From Corythucha ciliata (lineage: Eukaryota > Arthropoda > Insecta > Hemiptera > Tingidae): 64,000 nt of DNA. The first letter of the stretch is position 1. The number at the start of each line of letters is the position of its first letter. Made by a program: the position numbers and the translations under genes. The notes under the pieces are model-generated. The model was not told where the DNA came from and made no database searches. It saw only the letters and a list, made by a program, of their open reading frames with translations. The stretch covers positions 45,508,164 to 45,572,163 of the forward strand of contig CM075941.1 in NCBI GenBank assembly GCA_038030265.1. Direction: 5' to 3'. This document shows positions 1 to 9,286 of this stretch, piece after piece.

Positions 1-199
1 ACCTGAAAGGTCGGTAATGTAAAATTTACCCGGTCGTGAATGAAATAAAAAGGGCTATTAGCTGTTAAGAGTGAGGGTGACTTCACTCTCGTCGGACGGA
101 GGCCGCGTAGGGACGGTAAAGAGGCCCGGAAACGTATTAAAATGGCCCAAAGGGGGACGCAAAAGGGAAGTCCAAACGGGGTTTAGAGGTTGATTCGAG

Positions 200-770
200 A
201 GAGAGAGAATCGAGATGTAGGAAATGCGTAGGAAGAGGGAAGAGGAAAGGGCTATGCGGGTGGATAGCGATAGGCGAACGGGATCGCACAATCCTCCTCC
301 AGAAGCGAAGCGCCCCACAAAAAGGGTCAGAGAAGAGGCGGGGGCGGTATCGCAAACTCAAGCCGGAGCTGAAACGGTGAGCCAGGAGAAGAGAGCGAAA
401 GTGCCCATACAGGCGCGGGGTGGGCCATCAGGAAGGTGGATGTGGCGCCGTTTAGAGTGGACGAGGCGTTGGAGCTGAGAGACTTCACCATGGAGGCGAT
501 GTTGGACAGCGGTAAGCCGATTTATGGATTCGGGGCTACTGGAGAATAGCAAGATTTACTTGTTTACTTGTGGAGTCGGCGAAAAGATTTGTGGAGTGCC
601 TAAAAGAACCGGGCAGGCAGAAGAGGGGTTGAATGTATATGGCTACCTAGTGACATATCGACGCCTACTTAAGGGGTGTTGTCACACGTATGAGGCAGGC
701 AAAGGAGAAGGTATTGAGGTTCATGAAACTGGTTGACCAGGATCTGGGCCTCGACATAGGATTCTGGCAG
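200..770 (+). pseudogene. Degenerate LINE ORF1-like stretch
   Basis: This stretch has no continuous long frame. Short frames read a charged Arg/Glu-rich segment (224-478) and then, around 665-790, a segment ending in DLGLDIGFWQLVGF that resembles the end of the RNA-binding ORF1 (gag-like) protein of I/Loa/R1-type LINEs. ORF1 proteins of that group bind the LINE transcript. It lies upstream, on the same strand, of LINE copy A, which begins its second ORF near position 4084, with Gypsy-1 in between, so it may be the front of that same element split by the Gypsy insertion. The assignment rests on weak resemblance and strand order only. Confidence 0.3.
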
Positions 771-780
771 TTGGTAGGAT

Positions 781-1083
781 TTCGTACCCACCGATCTAAC
801 ACATCTCGTCGCTAGTAAATCCTCGGCCCGCCGTTTCTTGAGCTTCGCCAACGCGTGGTGCAGTCGGAGAGGAACTGGCCCAGACATCGGCCAACCACGA
901 GTGCCACTGGCTACCCAGAATACCGACAACTAGACCTCCGCGACCAACCACCTCTACCGACACCCTCAAACGTCTTCTACAAGGAACAGCTCGCCGGTAG
1001 CATCATGCGCTCATCGTACGGGTATCTCTCCTCGCCCCTACTTTACCACCTGTAAAACTCCCCACTGCCAAGCGGTCCACACC
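781..1083. other. Unassigned stretch next to Gypsy-1
   Basis: There is no recognisable domain here. A 66-codon plus-strand frame (855-1055) is rich in Pro, Arg and Ser and matches no family I know. The sequence directly abuts the inferred LTR edge of Gypsy-1, so it is probably the flank of that insertion or a remnant of the LINE. Confidence 0.4.
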
Positions 1084-1310
1084 TGTTGTGTCCCGGATGA
1101 TAAAATACCATTGCACTGTAGAGAACTTATATATATTTCCAAAACTAGACTACATGATTCATCTCAAAAAGAAACACAAAAGGAACTCTCAACTTACATG
1201 ATTGATAATGAATACATAGTTAGACAGGGAGAGAATGAAGCGGTAATGAGGGGGGGAGAGGAGCGCTAAAATCAAAGAAGCAGGTCTACGGGTAGCTAGC
1301 GCTGCTAACA
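1084..1310 (-). repeat. Putative 3' LTR of Gypsy-1
   Basis: Read on the minus strand, the sequence just after the integrase stop codon begins TGTTAGCAGC. It follows a purine-rich run (GCGTGGGAGAG) that could serve as polypurine tract. About 227 bases later comes GACACAACA, giving TG...CA ends. With no second LTR in the window the borders cannot be confirmed by comparison and no target duplication can be read. Confidence 0.45.
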
Positions 1311-2064
1311 CTACAAACTCTCCCACGCGTAATCGCTGAGATACCCTGGAGGGCGACGTTGGCGTTGAGGTCGCCCCTCGACCAAAACTCCATTTTGGTC
1401 GGCCAAGCCACCAACTGGGGGCTGTTCTTGATGGTGTGGTGGCTGATTCGGAATGCCATCATTAACGCAGGCGTCGGGCCACTGGTTTCCCATAGGAATT
1501 GCTATTGGTAGCAGAGGGGTACGTGGGCCTTGCCTTGCGGGGGCGGCCACAGAGTGTCGATCTTCTTCAAAGGAAACCTTCTTCTCCGACGGCGTTTTCG
1601 ACAGCGGTGGTTGCGTTGGTGTGACTAGCGTACTTCGCATTTGATCGATGTGCCTCTTTAGCGTAAGGCCAGTGTCGAGGCGTACGATGTAATGGAGACG
1701 ACCAACTCGCTCCTTTATTACGCCGAACTTCCATGTTGGTTTTTTGTTATAATACCAGCTCACCTGAACGCGTTCTCCCACGCGGAGTTGTCGGTGTCCA
1801 GGTAACGGAATGGGCCGTTTGGGGGAGGCTCGAGTGTGTCCCGGGGACATGATGGCGAGGCGCGTTCGAAGGTTTCGGCCGAGGTAAAGTTCGGCAGGCG
1901 TCTTCCCACAGGCAAGTGGCGTGGCGCGGTATCGGAAGAGGATTTCTCGTACCATGTCTCGGAGAGGCAGATGGGTGTGCGAATGTGACATTCGAAGTAG
2001 TTTTTTTTTTATTGTTTGCACGGAACGCTCCGCTAAGCCGTTAGTGGCGGGGTGTCCGGGAGCC
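1311..2064 (-). pseudogene. Gypsy-1 integrase C-terminal part
   Basis: This frame carries the integrase segment with the third catalytic acidic residue: Glu at 2028-2030, in the context NGLAERSVQTI. It then carries the C-terminal domain (GERVQVSWYYNKK, KRHIDQM) that binds the LTR ends, and a basic Pro/Gln-rich tail of about 90 residues. A one-base shift separates it from the upstream frame that holds the first two catalytic aspartates, with the join near 2056-2065. The frame is otherwise open to its stop at 1311. The product cannot be a working integrase as the sequence stands. Confidence 0.85.
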
Positions 2065-4038
2065 TGTGAATTTTTGCTCTATGCCACGATATTCGCAGTG
2101 TTTTTGGAATACTGAGCTTTTAAAGATTGTTGCGTTATCCGTGACGAGGACTCGGGGATAGCCATGAAAACTGAATGTGTCTTCCAGCTGGTTCATGGTC
2201 AGTTCCGATGTAGGAACGGATTTTGAAACTTTTACCTCGAGCCACTTTGACTTGGCATCCACGAGTATTAGGAAGTGGAGTCCGAGGAATTCACCCGCAT
2301 AGTCAACTTGAATGCGCTCAAAATTCTCCACTGGGTCGTCCCAAGAGTGACTCGGTTCTTTAGAGGGACTCTTTTGAGCTAATGCACAAGCTTCGCATGA
2401 TTTTGCAAGTTTTTCGATGTCACGGTCGATGGTTGCCCAGTAGCAATATCGGCGAGCCAATTGTTTCATTTTAACGATACCCACATGGGTGTGGTGGAGT
2501 TCGTCTAAGACGGTGGAACGTAGACGAGCCAGAATAATGACACGATAGCCTTTGAAAAGAATATCGTTGTTCACACTTAAATCCGGATCCATCCGCTTTC
2601 CAGTACGCAGATCCTTAATTAATTGGGCTAGCTCTGAATCCCTCGCAGTTGCGGTGGCGATCAAGCCACTCGAGAGAGAGACGGTAGAAATTTGGTTTAG
2701 AGTTTGGTCCTGCATGTCTGTGACTTCTTTGCTCAAGGCTTCACTGACGCCACGGGAAGGCAAATTATGAGCATGTAGGTGCCTGGAAAAATAATCGACG
2801 TTTTGGTGTTTACTTGCTTCTCTGTACCGTATTTTGTAATTGAAACCGTTCAGAAAAACGGCGTAGCGCAGTAGGCGTGTTGCCGTCATAGCCGGAAGTT
2901 TCGAACTTTGGTGGAAGATTCTAGTCAAAGGCTTGTTGTCGGTGATCAGTGTAAATTCACGCCCGTACACGTACATGTAGAATTTTTCCACGGTGAAGAC
3001 TATCGCAAGAGCTTCGCGGTCGAGCTGACTGTAATTTCTTTCCGACGGAGTCAGTGCTCGAGAGACAAAAGCTACAGGGTGTTCATGTCCATCCAAAACA
3101 TGAGACATAACGCCGGCTATGCCTGTAGGGCTGGCGTCGCAAGCAACGACGACCGGTAGCGTTGGATCGTAGGGAGTGAGCACTCGGTCGCTGCTGATTT
3201 CGAGTTTAAGTTTGGTGAAGGCTGACTCACATGTGGAAGACCAGAGGAATTTTTGGTTCTTTTCGAGTAACCGACGTAACGGGTGGGAAATGCTTGAGAG
3301 GTTTGGTATAAACCGGGCGTAGAACGTTACCATGCCGAGGAAACGACGGAGTTCTTCCACATTGGTAGGCCTGCGTAAATTCTGTATCATTTTTACTTTC
3401 TGAGGGCACTTACTAATTTTGTTTCGGCGTATGACGTACCCAAGGTAGGAGATTTCTTCCTGAAAAAAGGTGCATTTTTGCCGATTTAGATGCAGGTTGT
3501 TTTGCTGCAAACGTTCGAGACACTTAAGAAGGCGTAACTTGCACTCCTCGAACGAGTCGCCAAAAATAATGATATCATCAAAATATGACAGGACACCGTC
3601 AAGTCCCGTGAGTATTTGATCGAGGATTCTATTAAATTCACTGGGAGCCGTCTTCACTCCGAAGGAGAGGCGATTTACGAGATATGTACCTCGATGGGTC
3701 GAAATCGTTTGTATTTGTTTGCTCGTGTCGTCCACTGGTACATGTAGGTAGGTACATGTCAGTATGTCGTCAATCCGGCGAATAGGGTAATGTGCCCCCT
3801 GCAATTGGGGGTTAACGCCGACTTTATAGTCGACGCACAACCTAACTTTCCCGTCCGGTTTGGGAATAACCACCAAAGGTGAGCCCCAATCGCTCATTTC
3901 GGCTTTTGTAATAATGTTGTCTCGCTCGAGTTCCGCAGGGCCGAACGAAGGTCTTCTCCAAACCTTTTCCCTCGTGCCTTCCGGCCATCCACCTACTTCC
4001 CCTGTTACCCCTGCTAGTTTCATCAGAGACCTCTCCAA
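2041..4038 (-). pseudogene. Gypsy-1 RT, RNase H and integrase N-terminal part
   Basis: This 665-codon frame encodes the reverse transcriptase palm with YFDD at about residues 152-155 (near 3571-3585). RNase H follows from about residue 295, with CDASPTGIAGV and LDREALAIVFTVEKF. Next are the integrase zinc-binding region (HTHVG ... CEAC) and two catalytic Asp residues, in VDYAGEF (about residue 579) and VTDNAT (about residue 634). Two breaks are visible. The RT segment jumps from RRIDDILTC to TYLHVPVDD, dropping about 20 residues that normally include the motif A aspartate. The frame also ends at 2041 through a one-base shift before the third catalytic residue. The first 60 or so codons are a shadow of flanking sequence. 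Confidence 0.88.
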
Positions 4039-4083
4039 GTCGGTAATCAGGCCAGTGGCCCGGTTTGGAAAAGAAATGGGGCA

Positions 4084-4420
4084 TGAAGGTGCTTCAGGCT
4101 AATTTGCAGGGCTAAATTTTGTAATTATGGATATTAGAAACATGCCCACGTTTGTGACTCGGAGTCGGAGTGAGGTGATTGATTCTACATTCTGCTCTGG
4201 GGGGCGTAATAACTGGATGGAGGGTGTGTAATGATATTTCCTCTGATCACAGGCCAAATTAAATTCGAGGTTGGAACGAAGCCGTTGGCGGTGAGGCCGG
4301 TTAGAAACCCCAGGCGAGTGGACTGGGATAAATTTGAGAGGAAGCAACAGCAACAACAAGCTGGGGAACAGGAGGATAGCGTCGAACTTAAAGAAAGCAA
4401 GCTGACTAGATCGAGTTGAA
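4084..4420 (+). pseudogene. LINE A endonuclease remnant
   Basis: The frame opens with MKVLQANLQG, the usual start of an APE endonuclease in this LINE group, then hits a stop. It resumes 20-odd bases later at the C-terminal end: MPTFVTRSRSEVIDSTF and, after a shift, SSDHRP, which holds the conserved catalytic His. About 180 residues between these ends are gone, including the catalytic Glu and Asp motifs. The following RVDWDKFERKQQQQQ segment is the linker towards the RT. This domain normally nicks target DNA, and the remnant cannot do so. Confidence 0.75.
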
Positions 4421-4489
4421 GGACGAGAGGGGAACCCCACATGGCTCCTGCTCTGGTGTTCGGTCATACGAGTTTTGGAGTGAGAGGGT

Positions 4490-5090
4490 ATGTATTGCCA
4501 GGATGATGGGGTGATATTGGTGAGAGGAAGGACTTGAGCACTTTGTGCGGTCTCATGAATCAGGCTGTTCACGTGATGAATAACTGGTGTGCAGTTAGAG
4601 GACTTGCGATAGACCCTAAAAAAGCCAAGCTTATACTCTTTACGAAGAAGAGGAGCTTGGCATGGTGGGGACCAATTAAGATGAATGGTAGAGAAATAGT
4701 ATACAAAGGGTGACAGAAGCTAAATATTTGGGGGTGACCCTGAACGGTAAACAGTCGTAGAGGACCCACTTGGACAATATGTGTAAACGAGCGGTAAGGA
4801 CATTTCATCAATGTAGGCGAGTCGTGGGGAGTATCTGGGGCCTAACCCCTCAACGAATACTGTGGTTGTACACAGGTATAATTAGGCCCAGAATATTGCA
4901 TGGGGCTTTGGCTTGATGGAAATCTGTGGAGTGGTCCTGGGGGCGGCAGTTGCTCGGCAGAGTCTAGCGTCCGGCGACTCTGGGGGCCTTTAGGACGACT
5001 CCAACAGCAGCAATGGAAATGTTGCTTCGGCTGCGACCCCTATATTTGGAGGCCAAGATGCGCGCAATGGAAACATGTTATGGGTTAAAG
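4490..5090 (+). pseudogene. LINE A reverse transcriptase remnant
   Basis: The fragment starts at a damaged catalytic motif (QDDGVILVRGR, where copy B still reads FADDGVILVRGR). It continues through CGLMNQAV, GLAIDPKKAKLILFTKKR, TEAKYLGVTLNGK, WGLTPQRILWLYTGIIRP and LHGALAWW, which are the thumb and connection motifs of jockey/R1-like reverse transcriptases. Several frameshifts and stops interrupt it, for example after the IVYKG segment near 4713. A nine-base loss relative to copy B removes two residues before the DD pair. Confidence 0.8.
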
Positions 5091-5277
5091 GTTCATGGGA
5101 AAAGGGTGGTTAGGGGGAGAGATTTGGGACACAGGGAAGTAGCGACTGAGCTCCAGAGGGCAGCGCCTGCCACCCAGATGAGGAGCGACGAAACCGTAAA
5201 GCGATTGGACTTGGGAAGGAAGATACGGATTCGAGTCAGTATGAGAGAGGAATTCAGGGGGGGGGGCAAGAGGGAAC

Positions 5278-5510
5278 CATGAATTGTTTCACGGATGGGT
5301 CCAAGTTGGAATCGGGGATCACAGGATCTGGGTTCTGGATACCGGAGTTTGAAGGTGGGGATTGTAGGCCCCTAAGAAAGTTTGCTATGGTTTTTTAAGG
5401 TTGCAGAGGCCACAGCGATTTCAGGCAGAGCCCTGGAGCTAATTAGGAAACTTGTAAGGTTTAGGGAGGTGATGATCTACTCGGACAGCCGCGCAGCCCT
5501 GAGGGGGGGG
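5278..5510 (+). pseudogene. LINE A RNase H domain remnant
   Basis: NCFTDGSKLESG followed by GSGFWIPEF is the first strand and active-site Asp of an RNase H fold. MIYSDSRAALRG near 5471-5510 is the second conserved Asp motif. A stop codon after FAMVF and at least one frameshift lie between them. A run of G at about 5504-5512 marks the end of the readable part. Copy B lacks the first half of this domain through a deletion of about 300 bases relative to A. Confidence 0.75.
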
Positions 5511-5599
5511 GGTGGCTGGGCCGGTGGTAGAGTCGGCCTTGGTGGCGGACATTCGGCGGGGCATCACAAGGCTGCAGGGAATGGGTGATGAAGTGATGA

Positions 5600-6079
5600 A
5601 TGGGACAGGAAGGCGACGATTTGGCTGCTATCAGCATGCGGAGAGTTGTAGTTTTAGGGATTTTTACGAGCCGCTATGCGCTACGTAATGGGAATGGTGG
5701 CAGACCCGATGAGTCGGGGCTGCGAGTTGGAAAAGGAATCGGCTATGCCCTTTGTAGGGGAGTTTTAGAGGCATGCGGCTACTCGTTTTGCATTTTCGGG
5801 ACAGATAGGTTGCCAGGCATCACATTCTCGGGGGCCGAGGGGGGTCTGAGTCCTTCAGTTTGTGAATGCCGTAGATGGGTTTGCGGATCCGCATTAGGTC
5901 TTGACGAGTCTGACCCTGAGGGCATGGCGTATTTTGCCGGGAACGGCTTAAGCGCTTCAGGCTCAGCTAGGCCGGGCGCTGGCCCACTGCATAATAATGA
6001 AAAAATGATAACATCCTATCCGCCAATTAGCCCTAATGACCAATTTAAGCCACAAATTGGTGAATTTTCTCAACTTTAG
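5600..6079 (+). pseudogene. LINE A C-terminal Cys/His tail remnant
   Basis: In one frame this reads ADPMSRGCELEKESAM, matching the tail of copy C (ADPMCRECEVEAMAHF ... C), where a C-x2-C-H-C knuckle is intact. In A the first Cys is Ser, and the His and last Cys are lost in a frameshift. The longest frame (159 codons) runs through the tail in a different register and then into non-coding 3' sequence, so it should not be taken as a protein. Confidence 0.6.
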
Positions 6080-6159
6080 CCGCGAAAAAGCGCTTTTTGT
6101 GACTTTTACCCGCGAATTACTACTTTTCTAAATTTTGACTTTGGAATTTTGAATTTGGA

Positions 6160-6386
6160 CTTTGATTTTGGTGTCTACGACCGTGAGTTGCTGGCAATTT
6201 ATGTCGCCGTCCGTCATTTCCGCTTCTCGAAGCTCGTCCCTTTGTAATTTTTACAGACCACAAACCTCTGGTCCTTGCGTTTTTTTCAGAAAGTTGACTC
6301 AGCGTCCCCTCGACGCATTCGTCACCTTAACTTCATCAGCGAATTCACCACTGATATTCGTCACGTGGCCGGTGAAAGGTTTGGAG
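6160..6386 (+). pseudogene. Fragment of Gypsy-2-type RNase H between LINE copies
   Basis: This segment matches the RNase H part of Gypsy-2 at 10852-11045 almost base for base (YDRELLAIYVAVRHF, then FTDHKPLV in another frame, then DIRHVAGE). It keeps a 13-base piece (ACCACTGATATT region) that is deleted in Gypsy-2, and it lacks a few bases that Gypsy-2 has. It is therefore not a copy of the Gypsy-2 present here in its current form, but of another member of the family. It is bordered on both sides by copies of the same LINE. Confidence 0.85.
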
Positions 6387-8127
6387 AAGAAATGGGGCAT
6401 GAAGGTGCTTCAGGCTAATTTGCAGGGCTAAATTTTGTAATTATGGATATTAGAAACATGCCCACGTTTGTGATTCGGAGTCGGAGTAATAACGTAACGC
6501 GTAATAACTGGATGGAGGGTGTGTAATGATATTTCCTCTGATCACAGGCCAAATTAAATTCGAGGTTGGGGCGAAGCCGTTGGCGGTGAGGCCGGTTAGA
6601 AACCCCAGGCGAGTGGACTGGGATAAATTTGAGAGGAAGCTACAGCAACAACAAGCTGGGGAACAGGAGGATAGCGTCGAACTTAAAGAACGCAAGCTGA
6701 CTAGATCGAGTTGAAGGACGAGAGGGGAACCCCACATGGCTCCTGCTCTGGTGTTTGGTCATACGAGTTTTGGTGTGAGTGGGTATGTATTGCCAGTTCT
6801 TTGCGGATGATGGGGTGATATTGGTGAGGGGAAGGACTTGAGCACTTTGTGCGGTCTCATGAATCAGGCTGTTCACGTGATGAATAACTGGTATGCAGGC
6901 AGAGGACTTGCGGTAGACCCTGAAAAAGCCAAGCTTATACTCTTTACGAAGAAGAGGAGCTTGGCATGGTGGGGACCAATTAAGATGAATGGTGGAGAAA
7001 TAGTATACAAAGGGTGACAGAAGCTAAATATTTGGTGGTGACCCTGAACGGTAAACAGTCGTAGAGGACCCAATATGTGTAGGCGAGTCGTGGGGAGTAT
7101 CTGGGGCCTAACCCCTCAACGAATGCTGTGGTTGTACACAGGTATAATTAGGCCCAGAATATTGTATGGGGCTTTGGCTTGATGGAAATCTGTGGAGTGG
7201 TCCTGGGGGCGGCCGTTGCTCGGCAGAGTCTAGCGTCTGGCGACTCTGGGGGCCTTTCAGACGACTCCAACAGCAGCAATGGAAATGTTGCTTCGGCTGC
7301 GACCCCTATATTTGGAGGCCAAGATGCGCGCAATGGAAACATGTTATGGGTTAAAGGTTCATGGGAAAAGGGCAGTTAGGGGGAGAGATTTGGGACACAG
7401 GGAAGTAGCGACTGAGCTCCAGAGGGCGGCGCCTGCCACCCAGATGAGGAGGTGGTGATGATCTACTCGGACAGCCGCGCAGCCCTGGGGGGGGGGGGTG
7501 GCTGGGCCGGTGGTAGAGTCGGCCTTGGTGGCGGACATTCGGCGGGGCATCACAAGGCTGCAGGGAATGGGTGATGAAGTGATGAATGGGACAGGAAGGC
7601 GACGATTTGGCTGCTATCAGCATGCGGAGAGTTGTAGTTTTAGGGATTTTTACGAGCCGCTATGCGCTACGTAATGGGAATGGTGGCAGACCCGATGAGT
7701 CGGGGCTGCGAGTTGGAAAAGGAATCGGCTATGCACTTTGTAGGGGAGTTTGAGAGGCATGCGGCTACTCGTTTTACATTTTCGGGACACATAGGTTGCC
7801 AGGCATCACATTCTCGAGGGCCGAGGGGGGTCCGAGTCCTTCAGTTTGTGAATGCCGTAGATGGGTTTGCGGATCCGCATTAGGTCTTGACGAGTCTGAC
7901 CCTGAGGGCATGGCGTATTTTGCCGGGAATGGCTTAAGCGCTTCAGGCTCAGCTAGGCCGGGCGCTGGCCCACTGCATAATAATGAAAAAATGATAACAT
8001 CCTATCCGCCAATTAGCCCTAATGACCAATTTAAGCCACAAATTGGTGAATTTTCTCGACTTTAGCCGCGAAAAAGCGCTTTTTGTGAATTTTACCCGCG
8101 AATTACTACTTTTCTAAATTTTGACTG
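6387..8127 (+). mobile_element. LINE copy B, near-duplicate of copy A
   Basis: From the endonuclease start to the 3' tail this repeats copy A with scattered substitutions and a few indels. It retains FADDGVILVRGR at about 6795-6830, so the RT Asp pair is present here. It has lost the first half of RNase H: the sequence jumps from CACCCAGATGAGGA to GTGGTGATGATC, removing about 300 bases relative to A. It has a shorter endonuclease end and lacks a 35-base stretch near 7071. It shares with A the large internal endonuclease deletion, so the two come from one already defective ancestor. Its 3' end passes into minisatellite sequence, into which Gypsy-2 is inserted. Confidence 0.82.
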
Positions 8128-8212
8128 CGAGTAAACGTTCATATCAATTCTAGTCCGTGATTTAGCGAGTTTGTTCCATCCTATTGCCTTGAATTTGCTC
8201 CTTTTCTCAATT
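8128..8212. repeat. Minisatellite sequence flanking Gypsy-2
   Basis: This short stretch contains phrases typical of the window's minisatellite (GATTTAGCGAG, TTTTCTCAATT). It continues on the other side of Gypsy-2 at 12591 (CCACAAAGTTGCCTTCAGAA). The joined flanks match a phrase of the paralogous array at 47070-47097, which shows where Gypsy-2 was inserted. Confidence 0.6.
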
Positions 8213-8216
8213 ACAG

Positions 8217-8413
8217 TGTAGCAGCAGGCGGCGTTTTCTCTAGACACAGCGCCACACGGTCCAAGGGGTACATATACAGAAGATAACAATTATGGTTATT
8301 CATTCCTCGTTGTCGGCTTGCTCGCGTTAATAAAATAGTTCGTTATGTACAATAAATATTATTTCTCTTTCACTCTCGTGTTGACTTACTGACTTCCCAA
8401 ATAACTCAGTAAA
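8217..8413 (+). repeat. Gypsy-2 5' LTR
   Basis: The LTR starts TGTAGCAGCAGGCGG and ends CTCAGTAAA. It contains ACAATAAATATT, a likely polyadenylation signal region. The end is set by where the two LTRs stop matching and by the ACAG target duplication. It lacks the usual CA end, so the last two bases are uncertain. Confidence 0.9.
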
Positions 8414-8414
8414 T

Positions 8415-8428
8415 TGGTGACCCCGTAC
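8415..8428 (+). other. Primer binding site, tRNA-Trp type
   Basis: TGGTGACCCCGTAC begins one base after the 5' LTR. It is complementary to the 3' end of animal tRNA-Trp (…GGGGTCACCA), the primer used by CsRn1-clade elements. Confidence 0.8.
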
Positions 8429-8455
8429 TTTACTTGCGTCTTTTCTTAAAGTTCC

Positions 8456-9286
8456 GTGTTTCTTTTTCGCGCCCACGGCATTAAAACGCCCAACGAGGGT
8501 GGACAGGCGGACGACGCTTCAAAAGAAGATTTTCCTCTTCTACGTTCCTTCAATGAACTCGGCGCCGTGCACAGCGTCTCGGAACGTTTACCTCGTTTTT
8601 GGAAGCAGGATCCCGAAATGTGGTTTCTTCAAGCAGACGCTATTTTTGCTTCCGCCCGAATTTCGACTTCTAAACGCAAATTTGAAGACACCGTAGCGAA
8701 ACTAGATTATGAGATCCTGAAGCAGGTGGCTGATCTAGTACGCAATCCTTCGGATACGCCATATGAACGCCTCGAAGACAAGCAGCTAGGTGATCAAAAA
8801 CCCTCGCAATTTCTTCGTGAAATTACTTTGTTAGCAGATACTACGGTCTCGCAAGACCTTTTGAAGAACCTATGGCTTCGCGGATTACCTCGCCGCATGC
8901 AGGACATCTTAGTGGCTGTTGATCCCAAAGATTAGGACAAAATGGCGTGTGTCGCTGACCGTCTCGCTGAGGCCTACGAGCCCTCCGGCATAAATGAAGT
9001 TACTGCCTCCTCAGGTCGGCCAAATTCACGTACGTCAAAGCCGCCCCCGGCTGAATCTACCTCACAATTCGAGGAACTCTTTTCAATGGTGCGTCAACTG
9101 ACTGCCGAAGTCGCCGCTCTCCGCGTTCAGAGGTCCAGAAGCTCTTCTCGTACTCGGTCCAACTTCTCGGACCCATCGACACAGACACGTACGTTTTGCT
9201 TTTACCATAGAAAATTTGAGGCACGAGCCAAAAAGTGCTCAAAACCGTGTGATTGGGAGGAGAGGCCCAGTCAGTCGTCAAACTAG
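8456..9286 (+). pseudogene. Gypsy-2 gag, with an internal stop
   Basis: A capsid-like region (WFLQADAIFASARISTSKRK, LLKNLWLRGLPRRMQDIL) is followed by an in-frame TAG at 8933-8935. The same frame then runs on (MACVADRLAEAYEPS) to a Ser/Arg-rich stretch and a zinc knuckle, CFYHRKFEARAKKCSKPC (9197-9250), with the order C-x2-H-x9-C-x3-C. This order, unlike the usual CCHC, is the signature of CsRn1-type gag. Gag packages the element RNA into virus-like particles. The frame ends at 9286 and overlaps pol by 34 bases in the -1 register, consistent with -1 frameshift expression in the intact element. Confidence 0.88.

Larger units (their letters stand above)
1084..4060 (-). mobile_element. Gypsy-1, 5'-truncated Mag-like Gypsy retrotransposon
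   Basis: On the minus strand this holds reverse transcriptase, RNase H and integrase in Gypsy order, followed by one putative LTR. The gag, the protease and the 5' LTR are absent. At about 3960-4060 the coding sequence fades into the start of LINE copy A. The RT core contains a DYKVGVNP segment and the integrase tail contains KRHIDQM, both typical of the Mag/K02A2.6-like Gypsy group. The element is defective: RT motif A is deleted and the integrase is frameshifted. Confidence 0.8.
4062..6150 (+). mobile_element. LINE copy A (I/Loa/R1-type with RNase H)
   Basis: This is a defective non-LTR retrotransposon on the plus strand. In order it carries the first ten residues of an APE-type endonuclease (MKVLQANLQG at 4084), the endonuclease end (SSDHRP near 4240), the RVDWDKF linker, a reverse transcriptase fragment, an RNase H domain and a remnant of the C-terminal Cys/His tail. 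A LINE with RNase H after the RT belongs to the I/Loa/R1/Tad group. Most of the endonuclease and the front two thirds of the RT are missing and the rest is frameshifted. Its 3' end passes directly into the AT-rich minisatellite (CGCGAATTAC...). Copy B repeats this sequence almost exactly. Confidence 0.8.

Noticed and set aside
4099..4572. Minus-strand 157-codon frame over the LINE A endonuclease
   Set aside because: It is a shadow of the plus-strand LINE, and the same shadow recurs over copy B.
5600..6079. A 159-codon open frame that looks like a gene
   Set aside because: It runs through the LINE A tail in the wrong register and then into 3' non-coding DNA; the real tail motif is in another frame.
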